Under the pieces are notes generated by a model. That model was not told the origin of the DNA. It was given only the letters and a program-made list of their open reading frames with translations, and made no database searches. The translations under genes were made by a program, and so were the position numbers. A stretch of DNA of 64,000 nucleotides from Chiua virens (taxonomy: Eukaryota > Basidiomycota > Agaricomycetes > Boletales > Boletaceae): positions 1 through 64,000 of the forward strand of contig JAHNUO010000063.1 in assembly GCA_019787685.1 (NCBI GenBank), in the 5' to 3' direction. Every line of letters begins with the position of its first letter. The stretch's first letter is position 1. Positions 26,401 through 38,507 of this stretch are shown one piece after another.

Positions 26401-29170
26401 TTTCACCAGATCTGTGTAAGAGCATGGGCCAGCTGCAAGGGCATGAATGATCTCGCGCCGAACAGCGATCGGAAGGGGCAACTTGGTCGCACTCCCTTTC
26501 TCGGTCAAAAGGGTGATGATGATATACAAGACCTCCTCGACCATGCTGGACAGCTGTGGGGCCTCGTAGGCAGGGTGGACCACTGCCCCGCGGAAGAATT
26601 GGAGGAGCTTAAAACGATCAAGGATACTGACGATGACCGTGTTTGGGTCGAGGATGATGAGAGACGTTTGAAGGATGAATAGGTCTTGATCGTAACACAA
26701 CTCGCGAAGCATAAAGTCCCGGTAATGTAGTAGTTGACCGCGTATCGGAAAGCCATTACGGACCCACAGGCCAGACCGAATCTGAGCAACCATTGCAAGC
26801 ACTGGATACTTTAGTAAACTCCAGCTTGGAAAACGTCGCGAAAGCTTACCTCGCAAGGGAAAGTCTATCAGTGCAAGAATATCTTCCTCCGTCGCGATTC
26901 GCATAAACAAGTCGCGCATGCTTGCGACGCCTACTCGAGCCAGCGACTCTTCTGAAAGAAGGTCCACGTTTTTCAATAGTTCTGCCAAAAGCCAGTGTAG
27001 CGAGTGATGGAAGCTGACCCAACCCTCCAGCACATCAAAGTCTATTACTGTATATTCGACGTCGCCAAAGAGAACATCGTGGTAGGCTGGCTTTGAAAAC
27101 TTGTTCTTGTCGAGCTTGTCGTTTTCCAATGTGCAAACCGAGATAATGTCTCCGACGAGTACGGAGATAGCATTGATAAGCTGCGAAGGCGTGGCCCAAC
27201 TGAAAGCCTCTCCGTACACCTTGATGACGCGCGATAGGGAGAGGGTCACGTTAAAGACGCTAATCCAAGCGTCCGTTTCGTACTCGACGTGATTTGTCGC
27301 TGCGCGCTTATTCGGATGGACGCACATGAAGAGTTGGCACACTTTGGCAAATTTGCGGATGAACGGAGGATTCCTAGCAATGAGTTGCTGAACGGGTTCA
27401 TTGTGGCAGAGATACCGAAGATCACTGAAGACAGGCATGAAACGCTTGGACTTGAAAGGAAAGCTATCGACATCCAATTCTGTGACCTCGGGGGCGTTTC
27501 CTGGTGCATTGAGGATACGTTTGTCAACTATTTGGTTTGTGAAGAAGTTGATGATGATGTCGAGCAGCCGTGTGACGAGGTCATGGTACCGTACGATATG
27601 ACTCGCGACGGATGGGACGGTAAAGAGCTGGAGGGCGAAATATTTGATAGACGTTTCGGCCTCTCTGTCGACGAGTAAGTAGGCGTCGACGATGCGGGGA
27701 TAGATGGCTGCGAAATGGCTCCCTAAAAACTGTCTTAGCTGGTGACAAGGTTTCAGGAGGGAAATACCAAACCTATTGCGAGTTTATGAGGATGTGATAG
27801 TATCAGCAGAGAAGCATATATCTCCTTCAAGCTGATACGGGGTTTCTTCCATAGGCGAGTATGATACAAAAACATCCAGTCGATCCTGCTCGGATTGGAA
27901 ATCTCACTGGGGAGATCAGGGATGTGGGACGCCGAGCCGTAGGTGTTGCTTTCGCGACGTCTAGGAGCGAGCAACTCGGCTGCAATGACCTCGCGGATGA
28001 TAATCGTGTCTGTTCCGAGTCTACTTCGAGTGAGGTCGAGAAGCCACTCGATGATGACGACGACGACCTGCTCTCTGAAGGTGTCATATGCGCGGCGAAT
28101 AGTGACGCCGAGCTCGATCTTGGAAATTGCCTGGGCTATTTCTAACAGGCGAGGGACGTTGGTGTTCATGTCGATGATCTCGCGACCGTGTTCGTCGATG
28201 GCGTGGGCCAAGGCGGTGGCTTCTTTCCTATCACGGTTTGTGGTTTCGCAGATGAGTTGAATGACCTCGTCGAACGAATGCTTGTCGTCATTCCATATGA
28301 TGACGGAGTACTGGTCCTTCTGCATAGGGTCTGCAGTTGGGAGAAGGCGGAGGTCAGCTTCATTGGGGGGAACGCCGGGTTCGTCTGGAGAACAGTCGAG
28401 GGTGTCAAGAAGGAAGTCGAGTGCGTAACCTATTGTACGGCCCATGTTATCCCTGAGTTCTGGAGGAAACGCGGCGCGGAATGGATAATGAGGGACAGGA
28501 GGGATGTCAATATCGGACATAGGTCTTGGAAGAACTCTTGGGGTTGTGTCAGGTGCGGGAGAGGAGGAATTAAAGATGCGATCTGGATCTTGGAGGAGAG
28601 GGTGGAATGGACATTGTATGTTGGCACGCCAGGCTTCGGCATCGCCGCAGTCGCAGCAACCCCCGGATTGTTGTGCGATAAAGAAGCTGACGTTGTGGTC
28701 TTTGTGAGAGCTGGCGCGGAAGCAGCGACTGCAAAGAACACAGCTCTCGTCGAGCGCGCAGTCTCTAAGGAGAGATGATGAGGTAGAAAGGGAGGAAAGG
28801 AGGATACTCACTTGCATCTGAAACAGCTCTCGCCTTTGGTGAATATGTGACCACAGGGACGACCTGGCACGACGGGGTCTTCTTCACCCGCGCCTGCGAA
28901 ACCGAGTTCTGCTTGCACCTGGCCGAGGGTGGCATGCATGGGGAGACTGGAGTTGGAGAGGGGGAGAAAGAGATGTGCGTATGGACCCCAAAATGCATCG
29001 TAGAGCTCTGAGATGATCTCCGCGCGGGTTGCGGGGGTGAATACGTATTTGCGTGAACCTGGCATTGTTTCGAGGGCAAATCGGAGACGAGAAAGGGGAT
29101 CGGTCGGTCTGTCGCGCGGGTTCATAGTCGGGGGGAATTTCGTGTTGAAGAAGTTGATGATACCAGACAT
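23457..29170 (-). CDS. UBR1: E3 ubiquitin ligase UBR1 (N-recognin of the N-end rule pathway)
   Basis: UBR1 binds destabilising N-terminal residues and, with its E2 (Rad6/Ubc2), ubiquitylates the substrate. The start is ATG 29170 (MSGIINFFNTKF). The UBR box crosses the first intron: GRPCGHIFTKGESCFRCK-DCALDESC, then CSRCFRASSHKDHN and CCDCGDAEAW, with the full zinc Cys/His set. The ClpS-like region (YSVIIWNDDKHSFDEVI) follows. Downstream are FPLRVLAMVAQIRSGLWVRN (after removing a 48-nt intron, 26802-26849), a RING-type CIVCQEDL ... MCGHMMHMECF ... YICPLCKSL, and the C-terminal cap with CLICGATCCMLSHCC. Two last introns (44 and about 50 nt) give GLYFVVKRCSLLYLY and QSPYLDVHGEVDVSMR, ending at TGA (23457-23459). 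The protein is roughly 1,750 residues and looks intact. The symbol is given by homology. Confidence 0.92.
26802..26849 (-). other. 48-nt intron of UBR1 without a stop codon
   Basis: Length divisible by three, no in-frame stop, gtaagc donor and tatccag acceptor on the minus strand. Removal gives FPLRVLAMVAQIRSGLWVRN, which fits the UBR1 family. Retention inserts 16 residues (GKLSRRFPSWSLLKYP) that the family lacks. Confidence 0.7.
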
Positions 29171-29209
29171 GATGACAGTACAGAGTCGAGATCGGTCACG
29201 TGTATCGAT
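29171..29209. promoter_or_regulatory. 39-bp divergent intergenic spacer between UBR1 and the TRAPP subunit
   Basis: Only 39 bases separate the two start codons if the first ATG is used in each gene. The 5' UTRs and core promoters must therefore overlap or lie in each other's coding sequence, or one gene starts at a later ATG (29125 for UBR1, or 29264 for the TRAPP gene). Confidence 0.55.
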
Positions 29210-30055
29210 ATGTCTTTACACTCCATCGCAGACCCGCCCGTTCGTCTCGTCGATGCCGTCGTCATGGATTACCTCCTCATCGAAGCCGTCAACGCCCTCC
29301 GTGCATCCTCCGCAGTAGCAGCATTGCGCGCCAAAAACATCGAACACCAAATGGCAGACGCAGGCATCCTTCCACCCCCGCCACCTGCCAAACCACAACA
29401 ACCCCATCGCGATAGCATGACGTCGCGTGCACAAGACGACGACGACGACGAGGGCGTGCGGACCCGTTTGGAGGCCATGGGGCTGCATGTCGGCGCCAAT
29501 TTCGTAGAGAGGTGCGACTCTCCCTCGGATCGTTCATCTCAACTCAATCCCCTTCAGACTATGTCGCGACAGGCCGTTGTTTGGAGATTCGCTCGACGCG
29601 ATCAAGTTTGTCTGCAAAGAGCTCTGGGTGTCCTGTTGGGACAAGCAGGTAGATAACCTCCGCACGAATCATCGCGTACGCCTCGTCCTACTTTCTCCGT
29701 CTCGCGTTTGACAATTTCGGCATTTAGGGTGTCTTTGTCCTCCAGGACAACACGTTCAAACCAATCTCGCGCATATCTTCATGGCAAGGTCGTCCCGAGG
29801 CCCTCAAGCGTGCTAGAATAGTGCGTATTCCACCTCCCTACCACCATATTTCCTTATCAAGATCTCGTCAAAGTATCTCGCCCTTCCAGCAGGGCTCATC
29901 CGTGGCGCTCTTGCCCGCATCGGACTGCACGGAACTGTGACCACAGAGATCACCGCATTGCCCCATTGTATGTGTCACTTTTCTGCGTTCTGAACCGTTC
30001 TTACCCTACATTTACTGTAGGCACGTTCCAGATCAAATTGCCCAAGAATTCATAG
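29210..30055 (+). CDS. TRS33: TRAPP complex subunit, Trs33/TRAPPC6 family
   Basis: A core subunit of the TRAPP tether, a Rab GEF acting in ER-Golgi and endosome-Golgi traffic. The sequence starts MSLHSIADPPVRLVDAVVMD and continues YLLIEAVNALRASSAVAALR. An Asp-rich stretch (DDDDDEGVRTRLEAMGLHVG) then leads into the Bet3-fold core: GANFVERLSRDRPLFGDSLD, AIKFVCKELWVSCWDKQVDN, LRTNHRGVFVLQDNTFKPI and YLALPAGLIRGALARIGLHG. The last exon is TFQIKLPKNS with TAG at 30053-30055. The motifs LRTNHRG and CWDKQVDNLR are typical of the family. At least four short introns interrupt it. The protein is about 200 residues, slightly long for the family because of the Pro/Asp insert. It is divergently paired with UBR1. 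Confidence 0.88.
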
Positions 30056-31338
30056 ACCTTTGCATTTACGGATCTGTTCCATTGTTTGTCTGTCGCGGCC
30101 CCGTGTTTAACGGCGAAATCCAGCCGTGCCCTTATGCAGGCGGCATATTTCGCTGCCCACCGTTCAGAAACCTAGCACTCTCCTCTGTTGGCAAGAGATG
30201 TACCATGTCAGTGTTCAACCCGTATGAATACGAGAGCTCGATGTTTGATGGGGTATGCTACCCCGGCCAATCTTCTCTTTTTCTTCCCGACCCGTTCGCG
30301 ACCCTGCGGGTGTTTGGCACCATCAATGCATTCTGTCCCATCCCGTAATTCAATGCACCTGTCACGGTTGTTGAACCCCACTAGAAGCAAATAAAAAACG
30401 CACACTCGCATGGCTTCTTAGAGTCGCTTCTTGATAACCGATACGACTAAATTCTAAAGTTAATGTTAACGGGCTTGTTCATTGTTGCCTCGGATGTTTT
30501 AGCGGCCACTGGGTGAGCCAACTCCTATGTAAGTCCGCTGCATGCATCAGCGGTATCGTTATCGCTGACAGACAGAGATAACATGCATGAGTGCACGACA
30601 TGACCAGATCAACGTACATGTGAAGTGCCGCTCACTGCGCCGCGGCACAACACCACAGGCACCGCACTCAGTCTCGCCGATCTCGCCGGTATCTAGAGTT
30701 GCTAGCTCAATCTCAACTGTCAAAGTGCATGACACCCGCATATCAATATGTTGCCAGTCTAACACCTGTCACATCCCTGATAACCTTCCTGTGTGTATTT
30801 CAGTTCCTGTGGAAATGAACCGCCGCCCATGTTCGCCCAGTGGGATGTCATTTGCTTCGACACCTCGGTTCTTCGGTTCTATGCCATGCTGTTCGCAGGA
30901 TGGCACGAGTTGACTGCGGCAGGCACGTTGCAGGTTACCAGCGTTACCTTATCTTCTCCGCCAAACATACCAACATTCTGGACCATGCAAAGTGACACTG
31001 TCGCCATGAGTCAACATCATCTCAGTACCCGAGTCATGTCCATTAACCATTCCATTCAGTGAACACAGGGGCTGAGATGTTGGTAGTCATTGAATAGAGC
31101 GACTTAAAGTCGTCATGACATGTCGTCGTATTAAGCGTAAAACTATTGTTCCGGGGGGTATCACGTATCGTACACGACGTCGGACACACAGAATATGAAT
31201 GGGAGCAAATGACAGATGAGTTGTAGGAGACGCCAACGCCATCGGGCGTTGGATGAATTTCAAACGGTGCAAAGCGTGACTCGTGGATGGACGCAGTCGT
31301 CGCGCGGGTGTTTCTCGACCATGCTGTGGGCACCACGA
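30056..31338. other. intergenic region, no gene supported
   Basis: An 88-codon plus-strand ORF at 30082-30348 and a few smaller ones are present, but none shows a family signature or splice context. No repeat is seen. It holds the 3' ends of the TRAPP gene (plus) and the Ser/Pro-rich gene (minus). Confidence 0.4.
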
Positions 31339-32971
31339 TCACAATCCGAGGCCACCCGTTCCGATCGCACCAACACCGCGTAGCACGTCCGTGATGATAT
31401 GCCGTCGACCCAAAATAGAGGTCGAGTGTTTCATATTCGAACTAGTGGAAAGCGCATGCGACGTCGGCGGTGAGAACGGCTGTGCAGAGATGCCATCCAT
31501 CGACAGCCCACGCCTGGAACGCCACGAGAAGCGCGTACTTGGAGGCGCGGAAGGCGAACGGTGGAGATTGTTGGACGGGGCAGACGATGCCATCGATTTG
31601 GGTGCCGGCGCCATTACGGGAATGGGTACAGGCAGGGTCTTGGGACACTGGGGCAACTCGGGTGGAACTCTTCCCGCGGTACAAGGCAACATGTCCATGG
31701 AAGCGGGTGGGATGGGCGATATATCAGGCGAAGGGGGCCGAGAACGACGGGAGATGGAGGGGAGTGTGGATAAGAGATCGGGTGATGGCGCTCGGGTAAA
31801 ATCTTCGATCAGCCTGAGGAGCTCAATCGTCGACCCGGGTAGTTGGGGCAAACTAAGAGACGACGAGGAGAAGGAATACGGCGAAGAGAAGGAACATGGT
31901 GGCGGCGAAAATGAACACGGTGGCGGAGTGAGACACTGTTGCTTGCCCGAGCGCTGTGTAACATTGTCACCTGAGTAACCTGTAGGCGAGGGACAGGTCA
32001 CGAAACTATCATTACTTTGTGTCATTGATGAGGACGATCCGGCAAGACTCGGCGCTGGCGACACCGACGGGGTTCGTTTTGGAGATGGGAGAGGAAACAG
32101 TTCATTCTCGTCTTCATCTTCGCTATCTTCCTCTTCTGGTATGCGAGGTGTAGTGGGTGTGATACAAGAGGGTGAATGTGCGGCAGCCATAGATGGATCG
32201 GATCGGACCATGTCTATCAACGCTCCTACGTCGCCCGATCGCCGACGCTTGTCTATCTCATCCACGCTGATTGAGACTCCAAGAGCGCCATAGGAGGCTG
32301 AAGCGGCACTTCCCGCAACGGTAAGAGTGCGAGGGCTGTCGCTCGCACTCTGACTTCGGCGCCTCGAGGCAGCACGCGAAAAACGTTCCTGCCATGCGTC
32401 GCCGTCGACGAACGCGGCCTCGGTAACGGAATAACATGCTGCACAACAGGGACGCAGAGGAACGGTGACGATGTCTGGATGGATCGGAGATGTAAGTTTT
32501 TTTTGTGCGCTACGAGGATGTCGAGTGAGGGTAGAGGAATGAGGATAAGAGGTGTCTGGAAGATGAGGACGATGTACGAGACAAGGCGGGAGAGGCGCGC
32601 AGTCAACGGTGCGTGTCGGCGAACGAGGTTCGAGTGAAAGTCTGCAGCAATGTTGGACCAGAAGCGATGTTTACGAGTGAAAAGACGCACGTTGGTAAGG
32701 GAACCCGTAAGACGAGGTGTGACTGGTTCTCTTCTCCAGAAATGTCTGTTGCTATTAATGGTGAAGTTGCAGGAGCAGAAGGACTGGTTGATGGCCGTCT
32801 CTTCCACAACGGGAGCGCATACGATTTTGTTACGACTCTTGGCCGCCGAGGACGGGATGGAGAGTCTGGGATGATAACACATTGAGTCTCGAATCGCACG
32901 GTACTGCCATGCTCATCGATGGGTTCGATAGAAGGCATAGATGAGCTGGCCGGTGTTTCTTCAGTCGACAT
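31339..32971 (-). CDS. Ser/Pro-rich acidic protein of unknown function
   Basis: Multi-exon minus-strand gene. The first exon starts at ATG 32971 (MSTEETPASSSMPSIEPIDE) and contains SYALPLWKRRPSTSPSAPAT, ending at a gtgcgt donor near 32690. The middle exon structure is uncertain (32450-32560). The last exon, about 32440-31339, reads EAAFVDGDAWQERFSRAASR, then the conserved-looking DEIDKRRRSGDVGALIDMVR and an acidic block (EEEDSEDEDENELF). Long Ser/Pro-rich stretches follow, ending GAIGTGGLGL. No domain is known to me. The segment ending in GDVGALIDMVRSDPSMA resembles a short helical motif of an adaptor or regulator. Confidence 0.6.
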
Positions 32972-35838
32972 CAATGTTGTGGAGGAAAACGTGACAGTGG
33001 CGCAGTGAGAAAGAACGCTCCCCCGTAGTTCGGACCTGAAGCCAAACTGTATGTCATACGACCCAAGCCGCGAAGACACTTACCACATTCATCAAACCTT
33101 TATTGGTCACATTTGGACGTGCCTAGCGCATAATGACCTGAAACTCTCAATTGCACCTACAGGCGAGCCCTTCAAGACACCCCTCTCACCCCTGTTGTCC
33201 TTCCTTGCGAAGAACGCCAACGAGTTCTGCCACTTTTTTTCGATGTTCTCTTCCATTCTCGGATGCGGGGGAGCCGAGTATCATAATATTGTGGCAGTGC
33301 CACGACCTTGTTAGTTCCGAGGAGCGCCGCAATCTCGCCGCATTGACCTTTCCAAGTTACCCCAAATGATCGTGTTCATCAATGTCTGGATTTTGCCACT
33401 GATTACGGTCACTGCGAGCGAAGTTACACGTGTCAATACCTCCTTTGCAAAGAAGCGGAATCCAAATTCCTATAGTTACGACTTACAGCATCATTGAAGC
33501 GTTGAGGCGCAGCGCCAGGCGAAGTAACACGATCTTTCACCGAAATTCTGGCATGTCTCCGTCATGTTGTCGAACTTCAAGCAGCGTCCTGGCGCAGCAG
33601 TCATAAAGTCCCACCACGTCGTGTTTACTGCCACTCACCTTCTGGCAAGACTACTCATCGGAACAGCCGCCAGGTCAGCGTGTTACGTTTTGTTCTTCAC
33701 AATCGTACAACTTGCCGCAGGTAAAACCATTTGAATCCGAAGTACCAAGGTAGGGATCACCCTTACCCTTGGCCGAGCCAAAACAGTTCTCATACCACGT
33801 ATTAACACCGCCGGATGCCAGTGCTGCGCTAATTAATCGTCGCTTCGTCACAAATCCTGTGAAGCTACGACGGTGTCCCATCTCCGCTCTTCCTACACCA
33901 GCGTGTACGTTTGTTCCCGAGTGGCTTGCGGTGCAGCCTAACATACACGAATCGTGACCGCTTGATAGACTCCGCGAACAGGTCAACTATCCGACAGCTT
34001 TGATGGTGGCATGTAGCCGAGGACGAGGACGAGGTGCATCGAAGCGTCGTTTTTGTCTAAATGAAATGATGAATGACGTTGGCGCGGGTTTAGATACATA
34101 TAATGCAACACAGCGGGGGGTTTCGTCCGATCGTCTTGATCGCACCGGTAGCTTTGCGTGAGATATTTTGAAAGGCTCCATTGTGATTGGTTTCTCATGA
34201 GTCGTCGATTTCCACGTTTTACAGTGTCCTTGGTTAGATTGTACGTCAACCAACCTGTCTCTGAGGATATTTTAGGATCCTGTGAAATCTCGGTCCGGGC
34301 TGCTCCCACATCGTACGGACCAACCAATCTCATCCCAACCAAAACAGGATCTCATCTGTTGTCTCTTATGCCATTGGCAAGTATTGATTATCAGACACTC
34401 ACGATGATCATCAATGAAACCCACCGACCGATCAAGCCACCGATACAGATTTCCACCCCTCTCGAATACCCATCTCAGTGCTAGAACAAAATCCCGGCTT
34501 CCAGTAAAGGCCACGACTTCTTCAATGAATGATTTCTGGTCCAAGATCCCGGTTATGGGAATGGCGCTCCCAAGGCAACCACCCGACATCGAAAATAATG
34601 CGGAAGTTCGACTCCCAAGCCTACTAGGCGGTACCGCTCAGCAGAAGCCCAGGCTGAAATTTTATTCCTTCTGGTCTGAGGCGTCCGAACCAGGATGCGT
34701 TTTGATTGTAGTGGCGGAGTATTACATAATGCATCGTGCATGCAAATATTTGGCTGGAGGCCTGATCGGGCTTGCTTCACCTCTGTGTCTGCAGTGAGGG
34801 GGGCTCCCGGGGTTGTCGTTCCCATAAGATGCTCGTGTGACGACATTGAACACCCCTTAAACTTTCATGCTCAGTGTCATGTAGACACTCGGACAGTGGC
34901 GCTGCCAGAGCCGCGCCATCACAGCAAGACCCATGTTTTCTCTGATTTACATATCCTCAATCCTCCAATCGGAGCCAAAGCAATGTTATATCGTTCTCGC
35001 AAGTATCTCGGCGAAGCTTGTGAACACGACCCGCGTTCGAAAGATGGGATTTCCCGAACTTTTCTTATCCCGAGAACTTTGGGATCCGTGGCGGATCAAT
35101 CAGTTTTTCGTGGGTTAACTTCTTTTTGCTGTATCCGGATGCATGGTTTGGTACCCTGATCCAACCTGGCATGGTGTTCTGCCGTGACCTAGTACGCAAT
35201 CTGTGACAAACCTGTGATCATTGCCATCCAGCCAGTGATATGAATCATGATTATGATGGTCATCACAGCTTGGTGGATGCGAGCCCACCACGCCATTAAC
35301 AACGTGGGCGGCATAGGGTTCTTTGGACACCGTGATGTCCAGAGCGCCATAGTACGGCGGTCGCCTTGAGCTTGTATGGCAGCACGCGGTTGGTTCTACA
35401 ATTATATTTGATACCACGTGTTGCAATGGACAATTCTCAACAGCGAGCAAGTAGGTCGATGTGGTCCATGCCAGTGCCCGTGGGTTCGGAAGCATCGTAT
35501 ACACGTGCTCACATGACTTCGTCCATGATAAGGTGTCCGACTCCGCGAGATAAGAATGTCGCCGATCATTGGGTGAGTGCATCGGCGACATTTGTCTCCC
35601 AACAAACATCGCCTTTCTCAGCAAACCAATCTTGGCTAGACCCAGGAGTGAGCTTATCGGGCGCCCACCGTACGGCTCGTCCGTAGCTCCCTTTGGGCAA
35701 AAACCCTAACTTCATATTCAGACGAAATTGGATGCCTCCCACCTTTAGCCCATATATGTTTGGCCCCCAGGTAATCTCCTGAGGCGAAATCATCCCCACA
35801 CCATCGATAATTCGTAACCCCATACTACCTAGCCCCAC
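32972..35838. other. long intergenic region with possible decayed coding fragments
   Basis: No complete gene. Three minus-strand pieces look more protein-like than chance: 33675-33880 (GGVNTWYENCFGSA ... FTCGKLYDC, a Cys-containing secreted-type look), 34400-34560 (VLALRWVFERGGNLYRWLDR, ending at a GTGAGT donor) and 35566-35868 (PQEITWGPNIYGLKVGGIQF). They sit in different frames with no joining exons that I can build. They may be remnants or exons of an unrecognised gene. Confidence 0.3.
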
Positions 35839-37017
35839 ATGATTCAGACGGAGGCGCTCCAAGTGCACTTCAATGTCTCTCGGGCCCGGAACTCATTTGT
35901 AAGTTCGACGGCGGTGGTCGTTCTTCTTGTTTCTTCTTCTTTTCGCACCATTGATCGTACCTTCCCAGGTCGCAACCGGGCGAGGGGGCTCAGGCAACCT
36001 TCGACGCCCATCGTTGGCACCCATTTCCACAGATGGTAAGTACTCGTCGGACTTACGTGTCCCTTCGCCTAACGAACGCCCAGATACGCCCACCAGCGAC
36101 AGGACACGTCCAGGATCTGAGTTCCGGCCCACGAGTCCGCCGGCGGAAGTTCCACCTGAACGTCAGAGTCCATCCGAGAAAAAACGAGGATTCACGTCGA
36201 GCGGGAGAGGCGGGTCTGGAAACATCCAACCGTCGACGTCTGATCTGGAGGCTCACCCATTGACGGCTTCCATCCTCAGTCGACACAGCGCCGTGCAGGC
36301 GGAGTACGAACAACGGATAAGAAAAGCACACGCTGAATCACATATGGTTGTGAGTCACCAACCCAATTTAACCAGCTTCGTCCATATTTGATACTGTTAT
36401 ATGCAGCGCTCGTCAGGTCGGGGTGGATCTGGTAATATATCAGATCTGCGACGACGAAGTCGTTCACACGAACCTAGGTTTACTGCCAAACGGAAATTCT
36501 TTACAGTAAAGGGTCGGGAGAGGGGTAACACGGATGGCGCCGCGCAACATGGACGGGATCGTAACACGAATAGAAGGTGGCTGGATTCTCCACATGTTTG
36601 GTGCCAGGTCTAATACTGATATACGGTCGCAGAATGAGCCTTGCCACATGCTCCTCGCAGAGCTCTGGCGTTTTCGAAGCCAGACACAGTGGAGACTCTG
36701 TTAGAGGGAGCCATGATTACAGCAGCGCGATGACGTCAAGCGATCACGCTATTCATCGATCCAGAACGAAAAAAAACTTGTTGGCGCGGCGGGGTAGACT
36801 ACCACCACCACCTCGGCCACCACCTTCTCCCATGCTACCACTTGGGCCGCCAATCCCGCGACCATTTAAATCACCGCCAACCATCGTACCAATGTATCCT
36901 CAAGGCTGCCACCCTGGTAGTCCTGGCTCGGGCTCGGGCACATATTCAACCATGTCGGAGTCGGCGATCTTGGAGGACATTGAAGAGTATCTTTCTTTCT
37001 TGGACTTGGATTTATGA
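35839..37017 (+). CDS. GRGG-repeat protein, DUF3602-like
   Basis: Exon 1 (35839-35898) encodes MIQTEALQVHFNVSRARNSF and joins exon 2 at 35969 after a 70-nt intron. The protein then carries three copies of a Gly-rich motif: TGRGGSGNL, SGRGGSGNI and, after another intron, SGRGGSGNI again. Repeats of (S/T)GRGGxGN are the hallmark of the fungal DUF3602 family, whose function is unknown. Between them lie basic, Ser/Pro-rich stretches. The last exon is Pro-rich (RLPPPPRPPPSPMLPLGPP) and ends with an acidic helix EDIEEYLSFLDLDL at 37017. The splice sites between 36460 and 36660 are uncertain. Confidence 0.7.
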
Positions 37018-37391
37018 CTATTCTACTAGTAGGAACAATATTGTTCATGTTATCATTTGTCACGAGTGGAATAACTTTTACCTGAGACTCCATGTAGATG
37101 CAATATGTAGTATGTACTGACTGTAGCAACCGAAACCTGGACTTGAATCATTGGGGGACCTCACACTGTCCACTGCGCGGGGCTTTGATCGGAAGTAATG
37201 GGTTTCGGATCCTTGATAGCCAACACCTGAAGGGATGGTGTCAGGTTGTTGGCGAAAGTGTCAAGCGTGCCATCACAAAAAGTGCAGAACTCAGACTTTG
37301 CGTGACATGCGTGACACCTGATGTTCGCACGTGACAGAGAACCCTTGCCTCGCGACATATCTCTCCAGTGGTATCTCGAAATGACTCCATG

Positions 37392-37634
37392 CTCTGTCGT
37401 CCCGATGCCAAATCGACGTATAGTGTATCGTACAGAAAATTTGAAGACATTGAAAGACAGTTCAAGACGACACCAATGGCCGTTCTAGGCCACCAAAATG
37501 ATCGCTTCCCGGATAATTTCTTGGGTCATGGCATGCATCTCCTCCGGTACGCCGAGACAATTCCTATTCTGTCGTTCCGATACCAAAGTGATGTATAGTG
37601 TATCGTACAGATAGTTTGAAGACAGTGGAAGACA
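37392..37634. repeat. pair of about 68-bp direct repeats, 175 bp apart
   Basis: A unit beginning ctgtcgtcccgatgccaaat and containing tatagtgtatcgtacag is found at 37392-37459. It recurs with about 85% identity at 37567-37634. It lies just 3' of the transposon-protein remnant. It may be a piece of a transposon end or a local duplication. Confidence 0.7.
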
Positions 37635-37669
37635 TGACCGTATCCAACCATTATGCACCCAAACAATCG

Positions 37670-38479
37670 CTAGAGCGCACCATATCCCTCCCGAGCCCAG
37701 ACATCTTCGTCGAGTTCTTCTCCTTCGTCAGCAACTACAGGATCATCAACAACAACCACAAGTTCTCCCTCGGCTCCATCATCCGACGACTCGTCATCTA
37801 AATCCAGTGATCCAACACTCTTATTTTCGAGGCCTGGGTCCTCTGAAGCATCATTTTCGACTTCGATGTCTGACTCGGATCCATCAGATGTCTCGTCGAT
37901 AGGAATTTTGTTGCCTCCTTGCTGTAAAATATAATCTCATTCGCGCATTGCCTGGTGCCCGATACCGCCACCTCGGAAACGCATGAACATATGCCTGTCG
38001 ACAAAGCTTCAAGTGCACGAGTACCAGAAACCTGTTAGCCACAATTGCGACATAGACTCGGAATGAGTGATAAAGACACACGGATTGACGTAAAAAAAAA
38101 AACAATGCTGATAGGATTTTCCATCTATATATCTGACTCCCGGCTGGATAAATGATGGTGTATGGAATTCGTCTGTCACTCCAGAGGCAAAAGCGGGTAT
38201 CAGGTGAACACCACGGATAACTTGGTCTGGGTTCACGAAGCCAAATGCCTGTAATGAGTCATCCGTGTCGAAAAATGAAATGCATTGCATGCGTTTCGCA
38301 TCCCATCCTGCATCATAAATTGAGTCACACTGAAACCAGCGTATGAACAGAACATCCATTCGTGTTGGTCGTGAGTACTGTGCTTTGGTGTCTTCTCGAT
38401 GTTCGACCATGACATGGAATATGTATAGGTAAAGGGTGGTTCCCTTAACCTGTTGCTCTATTTCACTTATCTGCCCCAC
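37670..38479 (-). pseudogene. remnant of a Plavaka/CMC-like transposon protein (C-terminal part)
   Basis: The minus strand encodes VLFIRWFQCDSIYDAGWDAK and AFGFVNPDQVIRGVHLIPAF. After an intron it gives FVDRHMFMRFRGGGIGH, and an acidic tail (EELDEDVWAREGYGAL) ends at TAG (37670-37672). This order of motifs (RWF...GW, AFGFxxPxxVIRGxHLIPAF, FVDRxMFMRFRGGGIGH, acidic tail) is the C-terminus of a very large basidiomycete family. That family is linked to Plavaka-type (CACTA-like) DNA transposons. The association is from memory and should be treated as likely, not certain. The N-terminal transposase core is absent, since the upstream sequence belongs to a helicase remnant, so the gene is broken. 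Confidence 0.6.
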
Positions 38480-38507
38480 TGGCCTAGTTGGTTTGAATAA
38501 AACTAAC

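Noticed and set aside
30082..30348. 88-codon ORF after the TRAPP gene
   Set aside because: Cys/Pro-containing but with no signal peptide, domain or splice signals. It starts 26 bases after the TRAPP stop codon and is likely 3' UTR.
34695..35159. 154-codon plus-strand ORF in the 33-36 kb gap
   Set aside because: No recognisable domain and overlapped by several opposite-strand ORFs of the same quality.
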